Origin: Shinella sp.
GTDB lineage: Bacteria > Pseudomonadota > Alphaproteobacteria > Rhizobiales > Rhizobiaceae
Assembly: GCA_003248775.1 (NCBI GenBank)
Contig: QFQX01000078.1
Coordinates: 1 to 12,411 of the forward strand
DNA: 12,411 bases
Reading direction: 5' to 3'
Below, in pieces: positions 1-6,414 of the stretch (the stretch's first letter is position 1; every line of letters starts with the position of its first letter). Under the pieces are notes generated by a model. That model saw nothing but the letters and a program-made list of their open reading frames with translations, was not told where the DNA came from and made no database searches. The translations under genes were made by a program, and so were the position numbers.

Positions 1-1
1 G

Positions 2-439
2 ACCGACCTCAAGCGGTTCAAGGCGCTGACGCTTGGCAAGCCGCTGGTCATGGGGCGCAAGACCTTCGAATCCGTGGGGGGCAAGCCGCTGCCGGGACGT
101 CCGCATGTCATCGTCAGCCGCGGGGCTGCGATAGATGTTGCTGGCGTCGAGACTGTTCGCAGTCTGGAGGAAGCCATTGAGCGTGCTGGGAAAATCGCTG
201 TGGAGACGGGTGTCGGCGAGGTCTGTGTCGCCGGTGGCGGCGAGATCTACCGGCAGGTTTTGCCGCTTGCCGATGTACTGCACGTTACCCATGTCGAGGC
301 GGAGATCGAGGGCGATACCGTATTCCCGGATATAGATCCGGCGGTTTTCGAAAAAGTGCAGGAAACGCGGGTTCCCGCCGGCGAGAAGGATAATTATCCA
401 ACGCGATACACAATCTATCGACGTCGTCCTGCGGCATAA
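2..439 (+). CDS. folA: Dihydrofolate reductase, 3' part (5' end outside window)
   Basis: Reduces dihydrofolate to tetrahydrofolate with NADPH, feeding thymidylate and purine synthesis. The reading frame is open from base 2 and ends with TAA at 437-439, giving 145 codons. The first visible residues, TDLKRFKALTLGKPLVMGRKTFES, match the DHFR core: the Asp of TDLKRFK (codon 5-7) is the equivalent of the catalytic Asp27 of E. coli. The MGRKTFESVGGKPLPGR block and the VAGGGEIYRQ NADPH-binding loop follow, and the end (VTHVEAEIEGDTVFPDI) is also typical. Only about 25-30 N-terminal residues should be missing. The internal ATG at 50 is not the start, because it lies inside the conserved block (VMGRKT). 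In rhizobia thyA usually lies upstream, but it is not visible here. The protein is cytoplasmic. Confidence 0.95.
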   Translation, partial: TDLKRFKALTLGKPLVMGRKTFESVGGKPLPGRPHVIVSRGAAIDVAGVETVRSLEEAIERAGKIAVETGVGEVCVAGGGEIYRQVLPLADVLHVTHVEAEIEGDTVFPDIDPAVFEKVQETRVPAGEKDNYPTRYTIYRRRPAA

Positions 440-451
440 CGTATTATTTTC

Positions 452-473
452 CCTAACTGCTGAAGAAGTTAGG
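452..473 (+). terminator. Small stem-loop just after folA, weak terminator candidate
   Basis: CCTAACT (452-458) and AGTTAGG (467-473) form a perfect 7-bp stem with an 8-nt loop, 13 bases past the folA stop. The stem is AT-rich and no T-run follows it; the T-run at 447-450 is on the 5' side. It is therefore a poor intrinsic terminator and may only mark the mRNA 3' end, or slow read-through into hflK. Confidence 0.3.
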
Positions 474-482
474 TACTTTCCG

Positions 483-511
483 TTGAAAGGCCTCGGCCCG
501 ATACCTATAAC
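483..511 (+). promoter_or_regulatory. Sigma70-type promoter for hflKC
   Basis: TTGAAA (483-488) and TATAAC (506-511) are separated by exactly 17 bases. Each differs from the housekeeping consensus at one position in the well-conserved boxes. Transcription would start near 518 and leave a GC-rich 5' leader of about 70 nt before hflK. The promoter lies after the folA stop, so it would make hflKC independent of folA transcription. Confidence 0.6.
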
Positions 512-588
512 GGGACGAGCGTTCCGCCCGCGGCCCGCGAGTGCCGGCGGCTGGGATGATGGGAGCACTTGCAAACAAAGAGGTATTG

Positions 589-1683
589 ATGCCCTGGAGC
601 AATCAGAACGGCGGCGGCGGCCCATGGGGTGGCGGTGGCGGTGGTAACAATCAGGGACCCTGGGGGCAGGGGCCCAACCGGCCGCGCGGCGGCGGTGGCA
701 ATACGCCACCCGACCTTGAGGATCTCATCCGTCGCGGCCAGGACAGGCTGAAGAACGTCGTGCCGGGAGGTTTTAACGGCGGCGTCGTGGTCATCCTGCT
801 TCTCGTGCTCGCCGCATTCTGGGCCATGCAAGCCGTTTATACGGTGCAGCCGGACGAGCGCGGCGTGGAACTACGCTTCGGTAAGCCGAAGGAAGAGATT
901 TCCATGCCCGGCCTGCATTTCCACCTGTGGCCGCTGGAAACCGTAGAGATCGTCAAGGTCACCGAGCAACAGCAGAACATTGGCGCGAAGGCTTCTTCGT
1001 CTTCCAGCGCCGGTCTCATGCTTTCCGGCGATCAGAACATCGTGAACGTGCAGTTCTCCGTTCTCTTCACCGTCAGCGATCCGAAGGCTTATCTGTTCAA
1101 TATCGAAAGCCCGCCGCAGACGTTGCAGCAGGTCGCCGAGAGCGCCATGCGCGAAGTCGTGGGCCGTCGCCCGGCACAGGATATCTTCCGTGATGCGCGT
1201 CAGCAGATTGCGGCTGACGTCAAGGCGATCATTCAGGGCACCATGGATAGCTACGGTGCGGGTATTTCGATCAATGCCGTCGCGATCGAGGATGCGGCTC
1301 CGCCGCGCGAAGTGGCCGACGCCTTCGATGAAGTGCAGCGTGCCGAACAGGACGAAGACCGTTTCGTCGAGGAAGCCAACAAGTATGCCAACCAGCAACT
1401 TGGCCAGGCTCGCGGTCAGGCCGCGCAGATCCGCGAAGAGGCGGCCGCCTACAAGGACCGCGTCGTGAAGGAAGCCGAAGGTGAAGCCCAACGCTTCGTC
1501 GATATCTACGAGGAATACAGCAAGGCGCCCGACGTTACCCGCAAGCGCCTCTATCTCGAAACCATGGAGCAGGTTCTGAAGAACTCCAACAAGGTCATCA
1601 TCGACGAAAAGCAGGGCGTCGTGCCGTACCTGCCGCTCAACGAGCTTAATCGTATGGGCCAGACTCAGCAGGGAGGCAATTGA
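589..1683 (+). CDS. hflK: HflK, membrane SPFH protein of the FtsH-modulating HflKC complex
   Basis: HflK and HflC form a large inner-membrane assembly around FtsH and modulate its proteolysis of membrane and regulatory proteins. I place the start at ATG 589 (364 aa), because an AGAGG ribosome site (579-583) precedes it at good spacing and the protein then begins MPWSNQNGGGG, as in rhizobial HflK. The frame stays open upstream to a GTG at 541 but without family-like sequence. Residues 8-38 are a Gly/Pro/Asn-rich cytoplasmic tail. Residues about 64-86 are one membrane helix. The SPFH/Band-7 domain runs from about 84 to 280, and a charged coiled-coil region rich in Ala/Glu (about 250-310) follows. 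The C-terminus is polar and ends QTQQGGN. hflC starts 2 bases after the stop, so the two genes are almost certainly co-translated. Confidence 0.95.
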   Translation: MPWSNQNGGGGPWGGGGGGNNQGPWGQGPNRPRGGGGNTPPDLEDLIRRGQDRLKNVVPGGFNGGVVVILLLVLAAFWAMQAVYTVQPDERGVELRFGKPKEEISMPGLHFHLWPLETVEIVKVTEQQQNIGAKASSSSSAGLMLSGDQNIVNVQFSVLFTVSDPKAYLFNIESPPQTLQQVAESAMREVVGRRPAQDIFRDARQQIAADVKAIIQGTMDSYGAGISINAVAIEDAAPPREVADAFDEVQRAEQDEDRFVEEANKYANQQLGQARGQAAQIREEAAAYKDRVVKEAEGEAQRFVDIYEEYSKAPDVTRKRLYLETMEQVLKNSNKVIIDEKQGVVPYLPLNELNRMGQTQQGGN

Positions 1684-1685
1684 TC

Positions 1686-2606
1686 ATGTCCAATCGTCTC
1701 GCCGCTTTGCTGATCGGCCTTGCCGCCGTTCTTCTGCTCATCTACTCGTCGGTTTTCGTGGTCAACGAACGTCAGCAGGCGATCGTGGTCCGTTTCGGTC
1801 AGATCAAGGCTGTCTACAAGGATCCCGGTCTCTACTTCAAGCTGCCCTTCGCGTTTGCAGATGCTGACCGCGTCCAGTATGTCGAGGATCAGGCGCTTCG
1901 CTTCGATCTCGACAACATCCGCGTACAGGTTTCGGGTGGTAAGTTCTACGAAGTGGATGCCTTCGTGGTCTACAAGATCACCGACGCACGCCGCTTCCGC
2001 GAAACCGTTTCGGGTGACCGCGATGCTGCCGAAACCCGTCTCACCACCCGTCTCGATGCATCGTTGCGCCGGGTCTACGGTCTGAGAGGCTTCGAGTCCG
2101 CTCTGTCCGACGCCCGCGCTTCGATGATGCAGGAGGTTCGTGACGATCTTCGCGCCGACGCCGAATCGCTCGGTATTACCATCGAGGACGTGCGCATCCG
2201 CCGTACCGACCTGACGCAGGAAGTCTCCCAGCAGACCTTCGACCGCATGAAGGCCGAACGTCTGGCGGAAGCCGAACTCATCCGCGCCCGGGGTAACGAA
2301 GAGGGGCAGCGCCGCCGCGCAATCGCCGACCGTCAGGTTGTCGAGATCCAGGCGGAAGCCCAGCGTGATTCGGAAGTGCTGCGAGGCGAGGGCGATGCCG
2401 AGCGTAACCGCGTTTTCGCCGAAGCCTTCTCTCGTGATGAGGATTTCTTCGAGTTCTATCGTTCAATGCGTGCTTATAACGGCGCACTGAGCGGCAACGG
2501 CACGACGATGGTCCTTTCGCCGGATTCCGAATTCTTCCGTTATTTCAACGGTACTTCGGGCACTGCAGCAGTCGCGCCGGGTGCGCCGGCAGGCGCTAAC
2601 AACTGA
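1686..2606 (+). CDS. hflC: HflC, partner of HflK in the FtsH-modulating complex
   Basis: This is the second SPFH subunit, equimolar with HflK in the known complex. I chose ATG 1686 (306 aa) because GGGAGG (1671-1676) lies 9 bases ahead. A TTG at 1680 would be only 3 bases from that site and would overlap the hflK stop. Residues 5-26 form the membrane anchor. The Band-7 domain follows (VVRFGQIKAVYKDPGLYFKLPF, about 34-55, to about 215). A coiled-coil with the HflC-typical RARGNEEGQRRRAIADR segment (about 200-216) comes next. The region FFEFYRSMRAYN (about 254-265) and LSPDSEFFRYF (about 277-287) are C-terminal hallmarks of HflC. The last 20 residues are an Ala/Gly/Pro tail. The DUF2065 gene follows after 10 bases. 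Confidence 0.95.
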   Translation: MSNRLAALLIGLAAVLLLIYSSVFVVNERQQAIVVRFGQIKAVYKDPGLYFKLPFAFADADRVQYVEDQALRFDLDNIRVQVSGGKFYEVDAFVVYKITDARRFRETVSGDRDAAETRLTTRLDASLRRVYGLRGFESALSDARASMMQEVRDDLRADAESLGITIEDVRIRRTDLTQEVSQQTFDRMKAERLAEAELIRARGNEEGQRRRAIADRQVVEIQAEAQRDSEVLRGEGDAERNRVFAEAFSRDEDFFEFYRSMRAYNGALSGNGTTMVLSPDSEFFRYFNGTSGTAAVAPGAPAGANN

Positions 2607-2616
2607 TCGGTGTGCC

Positions 2617-2802
2617 ATGTCGGATTTTCTGACAGGCGTGGCGTTCTTTCTCATCATCGAGGGGCTGGTCTATGCACTGGCCCCTCGTTTGCTTGTCAGG
2701 ATGGCCAAGCTGTTGCCTGACATTCCGGAGGGGCAACTGCGTCTTTCCGGTCTCGTCGCGATTGCCTTCGGCGTCGCTCTCGTCTGGCTGCTTCGTGGAT
2801 GA
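2617..2802 (+). CDS. DUF2065 (YjeT-like) small inner-membrane protein
   Basis: This 61-residue protein begins MSDFLTGVAFFLIIEGLVYALAP and ends VALVWLLRG. It has two predicted membrane helices (about 4-24 and 42-59) joined by a short polar loop (RMAKLLPDIPEGQLR). The length, the EGLxYALAP motif and the GL..A.GVALVWLLR end match DUF2065. In E. coli the family member YjeT is encoded next to hflK-hflC, so the position directly after hflC (10-base gap) supports the call. The molecular function is unknown; a role tied to HflKC/FtsH is only inferred from the linkage. ATG 2617 is chosen because upstream codons in this frame lie inside hflC. Its ribosome site is weak, suggesting translational coupling to hflC. 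Confidence 0.85.
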   Translation: MSDFLTGVAFFLIIEGLVYALAPRLLVRMAKLLPDIPEGQLRLSGLVAIAFGVALVWLLRG

Positions 2803-2831
2803 CGCAGCGGTGAGGTTTCGCCTGAAATTGA

Positions 2832-2860
2832 TTTAACCTTTCATCATTCCGCCTTATGCT
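2832..2860 (+). promoter_or_regulatory. Possible promoter for degP
   Basis: The 97-base gap before degP contains TTTAAC (2832-2837) and TATGCT (2855-2860) separated by 17 bases. The -10 box is fair and the -35 box poor. I saw no convincing RpoE-type (GGAAC) or RpoH-type (CTTGAA plus CCCAT) pair, although DegP genes are often stress controlled. Read-through from hflKC is equally possible. Confidence 0.3.
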
Positions 2861-2899
2861 GTCGCCAAAAAGCGATTTCCGAGCCGCAGAGGAAGCCTC

Positions 2900-4483
2900 A
2901 TGACCATCGACGCCCGCAAGCGCCATTTACTCCTTCCAGCATTTCTGGTCGGGGCAGCCCTTGCTGTCGGCACCGTCGTCGCGCCGTATCCGGTGCGAGC
3001 TCAGGGGCCTGAATCGGTCGCGGATCTCGCGTCGGGACTGCTCGATGCGGTGGTCAACATCTCCACCTCGCAGAGCGTCAAGGAAGAGCGCGATGCGCCG
3101 ATGCCGAAGCTGCCGGAAGGGTCTCCCTTCCAGGAGCTTTTCGAAGATTTCTTCAAGAACCGCGGCGGTCAAGACGGAAATAACAAGGTCAATTCGCTGG
3201 GCTCCGGTTTCGTCATCGACCCGAGCGGCTTCATCGTCACCAATAATCACGTGATCGAGAATGCGGATGACATCGAGGCCATCTTCCCGGACGGCTCCAA
3301 GCTCAAGGCGAAGCTGATTGGCACGGATACGAAGACCGACCTTTCGGTTTTGAAGGTCGAGCCGTCGGCGCCGCTCAAGTCGGTCAAGTTCGGCGATTCT
3401 CGCAAGATGCGTATCGGCGACTGGGTCATGGCGATCGGCAACCCCTTCGGGCTCGGCGGATCTGTCACCGTCGGCATCATCTCGGCCAGCGGCCGAAACA
3501 TCAATGCCGGCCCCTATGACAACTTTATCCAGACCGACGCTGCAATCAACAAGGGCAATTCCGGCGGTCCGCTGTTCAACATGAACGGCGAGGTCATCGG
3601 CATCAACACGGCGATCATTTCGCCGAGCGGCGGTTCCATCGGTATCGGCTTTGCCGTTCCGACGGAGCTTGCGGAAAATGTCATCAAGCAGCTCATGGAA
3701 TTCGGTGAGACCCGACGCGGCTGGCTCGGCGTTCGCATTCAGCCGGTCACCGACGATGTTGCCGAAAGCGTGGGCATCGTCGGCAAGGCGCGTGGTGCCC
3801 TGGTGAGCGGTATCGTCAAGGGCGGACCGGTCGAGAACGGCCCGATCAAGGTTGGCGATGTGATCGTTGGCTTCAACGGCAAGAAGGTTGGCGATACACG
3901 CGACCTGGTACGCATAGTTGCCGAGAGCAGCGTGGGGTCGGATGTCGATGTCGTCATCTTGCGTGACGGCAAGGAGGAAACCGTCAAGGTGAAGCTTGGC
4001 CGTCTGGAGGACGAACAGCAGGCAAAATCGGAAGATCCGGCTGCGAGTGAGGACGGTGCTGTCCCGCAAGACGGGGAGAAGGCCGCACCGGGAGATGGCG
4101 GCGAGGCCGCTCCGGAGGACGACGGCACTATCGAGGAAGATCAACAGGCTCCCGAGGAGCAGGGCAACAGTGCGGCTCCGGTAATGGACAATCTCATCGG
4201 CGTCGAACTTGCCACACTCGATGATGCCGGTCGAAAGACCTATTCTATTGCCGAAAGCGTCGAAGGTGTCATCATCACCAAGGTTGTGCCGGGCTCGCAA
4301 GCCGAGGCCAAGGGGTTGAAGGTCGGACAGGTGATCGTCGAAGTGGCGCAGGAATTCATGCAGGTGCCGAAGGATGTCATCGACATGCTGGCCGCTCTCA
4401 AGGGGGAGGGGCGCCGCAGCGCGCATCTGATGGTGGCTGACGGAGAGGGCAATCTGCGGCTTGTCGCGGTTCCGCTGGAGTAG
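2900..4483 (+). CDS. degP: DegP/HtrA-family periplasmic serine protease with two PDZ domains
   Basis: Degrades or refolds misfolded envelope proteins in the periplasm. The 527-aa protein starts at ATG 2900 after an AGAGGA ribosome site. Residues 1-34 are a Sec signal peptide: basic start, hydrophobic core LLPAFLVGAALAVGTVV, and cleavage likely after VRA. The trypsin-like domain carries the full triad: His117 (TNNHVIE), Asp147 (TKTDLSVLKV) and Ser221 (NKGNSGGPLF). PDZ1 spans about 273-370 (RGWLGVRIQPV..., then KVGDVIVGFNGKKV). PDZ2 spans about 430-527. The two are joined by an acidic Asp/Glu/Pro/Ala-rich linker (about 371-427), unusually long and low in complexity. Length fits rhizobial DegP-type proteases. 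It may be transcribed with hflKC or from its own promoter. Whether it is a DegP, DegQ or MucD-type orthologue cannot be decided by eye. Confidence 0.95.
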   Translation: MTIDARKRHLLLPAFLVGAALAVGTVVAPYPVRAQGPESVADLASGLLDAVVNISTSQSVKEERDAPMPKLPEGSPFQELFEDFFKNRGGQDGNNKVNSLGSGFVIDPSGFIVTNNHVIENADDIEAIFPDGSKLKAKLIGTDTKTDLSVLKVEPSAPLKSVKFGDSRKMRIGDWVMAIGNPFGLGGSVTVGIISASGRNINAGPYDNFIQTDAAINKGNSGGPLFNMNGEVIGINTAIISPSGGSIGIGFAVPTELAENVIKQLMEFGETRRGWLGVRIQPVTDDVAESVGIVGKARGALVSGIVKGGPVENGPIKVGDVIVGFNGKKVGDTRDLVRIVAESSVGSDVDVVILRDGKEETVKVKLGRLEDEQQAKSEDPAASEDGAVPQDGEKAAPGDGGEAAPEDDGTIEEDQQAPEEQGNSAAPVMDNLIGVELATLDDAGRKTYSIAESVEGVIITKVVPGSQAEAKGLKVGQVIVEVAQEFMQVPKDVIDMLAALKGEGRRSAHLMVADGEGNLRLVAVPLE

Positions 4484-4542
4484 CGGCGGGCTCGAAGTTC
4501 AAGCGACAATGCCGCTTTAGCAGTGCGAATTACCATTCAACG

Positions 4543-4578
4543 AAAAGGCCTCCGTGGGTGATACACGGAGGCCTTTTT
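4543..4578. terminator. Strong intrinsic terminator between converging degP and serB
   Basis: AAAAGGCCTCCGTG (4543-4556) and CACGGAGGCCTTTT (4564-4577) form a perfect 14-bp stem with a 7-nt loop. It is followed on the plus strand by a T-run (4574-4578, then CTTT). It ends degP transcription. Read on the minus strand, the complementary A-tract gives a shorter U-run, so it may also stop serB transcripts. Confidence 0.9.
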
Positions 4579-4601
4579 CTTTAGAATTACCGGGGCTGAT
4601 T

Positions 4602-5492
4602 TCAGGGTGCGACGAAATCGGCCTTGCGATAGCCCTGCAGGTAAAGAAGTGCGGTGAGATCGCCGTGGTCGATGCGGATCTTTGCCTGTGCGGCCACTGC
4701 CGGCTTGGCGTGAAGCGCGACGCCCGATCCGGCCAGTTCCAGCATGCCGAGGTCGTTTGCGCCGTCGCCAACGGCAATTACGTCGGCGGGATCGATGCCG
4801 AGTTTGCCGGTGATGTCGATGAGAGCATCGACCTTGGCCTGCTTGCCGAGGATCGGCTCCTCTACCGCGCCTGCCAAGGCGCCATTGTCTTCGATCAGAA
4901 TGTTGGCACGGTTTTCATGGAAGCCGAGGGTCGCGGCGATGCGCGAGGTGAAGACCGTGAAGCCACCGGAGACCAGGGCGGTGTAATGTCCCTTGGCTTT
5001 CATCGTGGCGATCAGTTCCGGTCCACCCGGCGTCAGCGTGATACGTTTGGCGATCACTTCGTCGACGACTGTGACCGGCAGGCCCTTGAGCAGTGCGACA
5101 CGCTCCCTGAGGGCGGGTTCGAAGGCGATCTCGCCGTTCATGGCACGTGCTGTAATCGCCGAGACCTTTTCCTTCAGCCCGACTTCGGCTGCCAGTTCGT
5201 CGATGCATTCCTGGCCGATCATGGTCGAATCCATGTCCGCGATCAGGAACTTCTTGCGCCGGGTGTCGACATCCTGAATGGCGAGGTCGATCGGAAGCCC
5301 CTCGATCGCGGCACGTAGCGCCGTTTCCGCTTCCGTGAGAACCGTGCCATCCTTGAGCGCGATGTCGCAGGCGATGCCGTCTGCGAGCCAGTAGAGACCG
5401 GAGGCCTTCACCGCATCGGCGGCCTTTTCGGCGATGGCGGGTGCGAGAACGGGATTTGACGGATTGGCAATAAGCGTGGCAACGAGAGCCAT
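4602..5492 (-). CDS. serB: Phosphoserine phosphatase SerB
   Basis: Hydrolyses O-phospho-L-serine to L-serine, the last step of serine synthesis, in the cytoplasm. The 296-aa protein is a HAD-superfamily enzyme. Its motif I is IADMDSTMIGQE, with nucleophile Asp86 and general acid Asp88. Motif II is the Ser175 region (LVSGGFTVF). The Lys of GKQAKVD (about 219) is motif III. Motif IV is VGDGANDLGML (Asp243/Asp247). The N-terminal 80 residues form an ACT-like regulatory region, as in other long SerB proteins. I start it at ATG complement 5490-5492, giving MALVATLIANPSNPVL. The frame runs further upstream but that stretch is antisense to miaA. An AAGG ribosome site lies 9 bases ahead, inside miaA. 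The start codon overlaps that of miaA on the other strand. Confidence 0.95.
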   Translation of the reverse strand: MALVATLIANPSNPVLAPAIAEKAADAVKASGLYWLADGIACDIALKDGTVLTEAETALRAAIEGLPIDLAIQDVDTRRKKFLIADMDSTMIGQECIDELAAEVGLKEKVSAITARAMNGEIAFEPALRERVALLKGLPVTVVDEVIAKRITLTPGGPELIATMKAKGHYTALVSGGFTVFTSRIAATLGFHENRANILIEDNGALAGAVEEPILGKQAKVDALIDITGKLGIDPADVIAVGDGANDLGMLELAGSGVALHAKPAVAAQAKIRIDHGDLTALLYLQGYRKADFVAP

Positions 5493-6414
5493 GATGGATA
5501 ACCTTGGAAATGATATCGACGCGATCCTGATAACCGGGCCGACTGCCAGCGGCAAGTCCGCGCTGGCTCTCGATTTCGCAAAGCGTTTCGGCGGGCAGGT
5601 GGTCAACGCCGACAGTATGCAGGTCTATGACGTCCTGCGGGTGCTGACGGCGCGTCCATCGGAAGAGGAGATGGCGGGCATTGCCCATCATCTCTATGGG
5701 TATGTACATCCAGCCGCTTCTTATTCGACTGGTGACTGGCTGCGTGATGTCGGGGATCTTCTGTCCCGGTTGAAGGCTGACAATGTGCTTCCGGTGATCG
5801 TGGGAGGAACAGGCCTCTACTTCAAGGCGCTGACCGGCGGACTTTCCGACATGCCGACCGTGCCCGAGGACATCCGGTCGACATTGAGAGGGCGACTTTC
5901 CACCGAAGGTGCGGAGACGCTTCACCGAGAACTTGCCGCGCGCGATCCAGCCATGGCCGGGCGCCTCAATCCGCAGGATGGCCAGCGGATCGTGCGGGCG
6001 CTTGAGGTGCTTGAGACGACGGGGCAGTCGATCTCCGAGTTTCAGGGCAAGGCCGGTCTCATGCTGGTCGATCCTGCTCGCGCTCGCAAATTCGTGGTGT
6101 TGCCGGATCGTGCGCTTCTGCATGAGAGGATCAACCGGCGTTTTGCCGGCATGTTCGAGCAGGGCGCCGTCGAGGAGGTCGAAGCGTTGTTGGCGCTCGG
6201 GCTTTCTCCCGAGATGCCGGCGATGAAGGCTATCGGGGTTTCCCAGATCGCGGCGATGCTGAAAGGCGAGCTTTCACGGGACGAGGTCATCGAATTGGCA
6301 TCGGCTGCGACCCGTCAATATGCCAAGCGGCAGATGACGTGGTTTCGCAACCAGATGGATGAAAGCTGGGAGCGGATCGATCCCGCTACTTTCTCCGCTC
6401 AGTCCTTGCGGTAG
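5491..6414 (+). CDS. miaA: tRNA dimethylallyltransferase MiaA
   Basis: Transfers a dimethylallyl group to the N6 of A37 in tRNAs that read codons beginning with U. Starting at ATG 5491 it has 307 aa; ATG 5494 directly after it would also serve and would remove one residue. Visible family features are the P-loop GPTASGKS (about 16-23), the DSMQVY motif (about 41-46), VGGTGLYFKAL (about 104-114), the KAIGVSQI segment (about 246-253) and the ATRQYAKRQMTWFRNQ signature (about 273-288). The ribosome site is weak (GAGAG at 5484-5488). Its first codons and the start of serB share bases on opposite strands. The 3' end overlaps the end of the converging ATPase gene by 16 bp. Confidence 0.95.
   Translation: MMDNLGNDIDAILITGPTASGKSALALDFAKRFGGQVVNADSMQVYDVLRVLTARPSEEEMAGIAHHLYGYVHPAASYSTGDWLRDVGDLLSRLKADNVLPVIVGGTGLYFKALTGGLSDMPTVPEDIRSTLRGRLSTEGAETLHRELAARDPAMAGRLNPQDGQRIVRALEVLETTGQSISEFQGKAGLMLVDPARARKFVVLPDRALLHERINRRFAGMFEQGAVEEVEALLALGLSPEMPAMKAIGVSQIAAMLKGELSRDEVIELASAATRQYAKRQMTWFRNQMDESWERIDPATFSAQSLR

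Noticed and set aside
2927..4426. A 499-codon open frame on the minus strand opposite degP.
   Set aside because: It is antisense to a protease with a complete catalytic triad, has a composition rich in Arg, His, Asp and Leu typical of shadow frames in high-GC DNA, and shows no recognisable domain.
4915..6123. A 402-codon minus-strand frame spanning serB and miaA.
   Set aside because: It crosses two well-supported genes in a different frame, and the Arg/His/Gly-rich translation has no conserved motif.
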